From contig NC_088313.1 of the NCBI RefSeq assembly GCF_910592395.1, positions 8,992,501-9,056,500 of the forward strand: 64,000 nucleotides of DNA, read 5' to 3'. How positions within the stretch are numbered: the first letter of the stretch is position 1; the number at the start of each line of letters is the position of its first letter. Shown one piece after another: positions 63,641 to 64,000 of this stretch. The notes beneath the pieces are model-generated. The model was not told the DNA's origin. It worked only from the letters and a program-made list of their open reading frames with translations, and did not search any database. The stretch comes from Lineus longissimus (lineage: Eukaryota; Nemertea; Pilidiophora; Heteronemertea; Lineidae). Both the position numbers and the translations under genes were made by a program.

Positions 63641-63990
63641 GGTCTTGTGGGGAATAAAATGGGTACAAACAGGCCTTATGAGGTAATGCCCTTGTGGGGA
63701 TTAGGCCTGGTGGTCTAGTGGGGAATAAACAATCGGGTCTTATGAGGTAATGCCCTTGTATGGAATATTGGTCTTGTGGGGAATAAAATGGGTACAAACA
63801 GGCCTTATGAGGTAATGCCCTTGTTGGGATTAGGCCTGGTGGTCTTGTGGGGAATAAACAATCGGGTCTTATCAGGTAATGCCCTTGTATGGAATATTGG
63901 TCTTGTGGGGAATGAAATGGGTACAAACAGGCCATATAAGGTAATGCCCTTGTGGAGAATTTCTTTTGCCCTACTGGCACTATGACTAGT
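63641..63990 (+). repeat. 129-bp satellite-like array
   Basis: GGTCTTGTGGGGAATAAAAT at 63641 and 63770, variant at 63899. Each unit contains two half-units sharing CTTATGAGGTAATGCCCTTG. Continues to near the window end. Confidence 0.9.
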
Positions 63991-64000
63991 GTTACCTCTT

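Noticed and set aside
1-64000. tRNA or rRNA genes
   Set aside because: I looked for cloverleaf-type A/B boxes and conserved rRNA text and saw none; a tRNAscan or Infernal run would be needed to exclude them.

Overview
The window reads as metazoan nuclear DNA. Candidate genes are interrupted by GT..AG introns, intergenic DNA is A/T-rich, and there are no bacterial operons or ribosome binding sites. The mix of mobile elements (tyrosine-recombinase retrotransposons with split direct repeats, Penelope-like, BEL/Pao and Ty3/Gypsy retroelements, hAT, MULE, piggyBac, Harbinger and Crypton-like DNA transposons, and pearl/HINE-like repeats with microsatellite cores) together with frequent TACATGTA words suggests a marine invertebrate such as a mollusc, another lophotrochozoan or an invertebrate deuterostome. 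The species cannot be fixed from sequence alone. I recognise no ordinary single-copy host gene. The best non-transposon candidate is a 99-aa reading frame lying in a 1,621-bp tandem duplication at the right end.

Layout: 1-12.7 kb is an Ngaro/DIRS-type retrotransposon whose recombinase gene is split by a second, structurally complete Ngaro-type element (about 4.12-10.34 kb) with A1 ... B1-A2-B2 repeats and an SGNH-hydrolase reading frame. The outer element also has a 439-bp triplication over its recombinase catalytic region. A short coding leader exon with a phase-0 donor is matched by three phase-0 acceptors directly before gag, reverse transcriptase and recombinase. 12.75-19.88 kb is bracketed by 191-bp inverted repeats and holds a decayed XPG/FEN1-like nuclease family gene and a decayed KIAA1586-like hAT gene. 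19.9-24.4 kb has no gene I can support.

24.4-32.6 kb is a decayed Crypton-like tyrosine-recombinase locus with zinc fingers. It has duplicated exon/intron modules, four arrays of a ~41-bp repeat, a His/Asp-rich repeat exon that is open on both strands, and a 2-kb insertion inside the catalytic domain. 33.4-38.1 kb is a chain of truncated pieces: SANT-domain exon, piggyBac 5' end at a TTAA, C2H2 gene fragment, Ty3/Gypsy gag-protease-RT. 39.1-44.3 kb is a MULE with a SWIM finger and duplicated mini-exons. A 5'-truncated Penelope-like element sits in its 3' flank with a perfect 12-bp target duplication. 45-49 kb holds a 423-bp tandem repeat and a BEL/Pao gag fragment.

49.7-57.6 kb contains two tandem paralogous hAT-type genes, each interrupted within a few codons of the same position by a different element (Harbinger, pearl-like). 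58.7-60.1 kb is the 3' half of a piggyBac ending at TTAA. 60.2-63.4 kb is the near-identical tandem duplication, and a 129-bp satellite closes the window. Nearly every coding segment carries stops or frameshifts, so the region looks like a transposon graveyard with several recent rearrangements. All protein assignments are from motifs read by eye; no database search was run.
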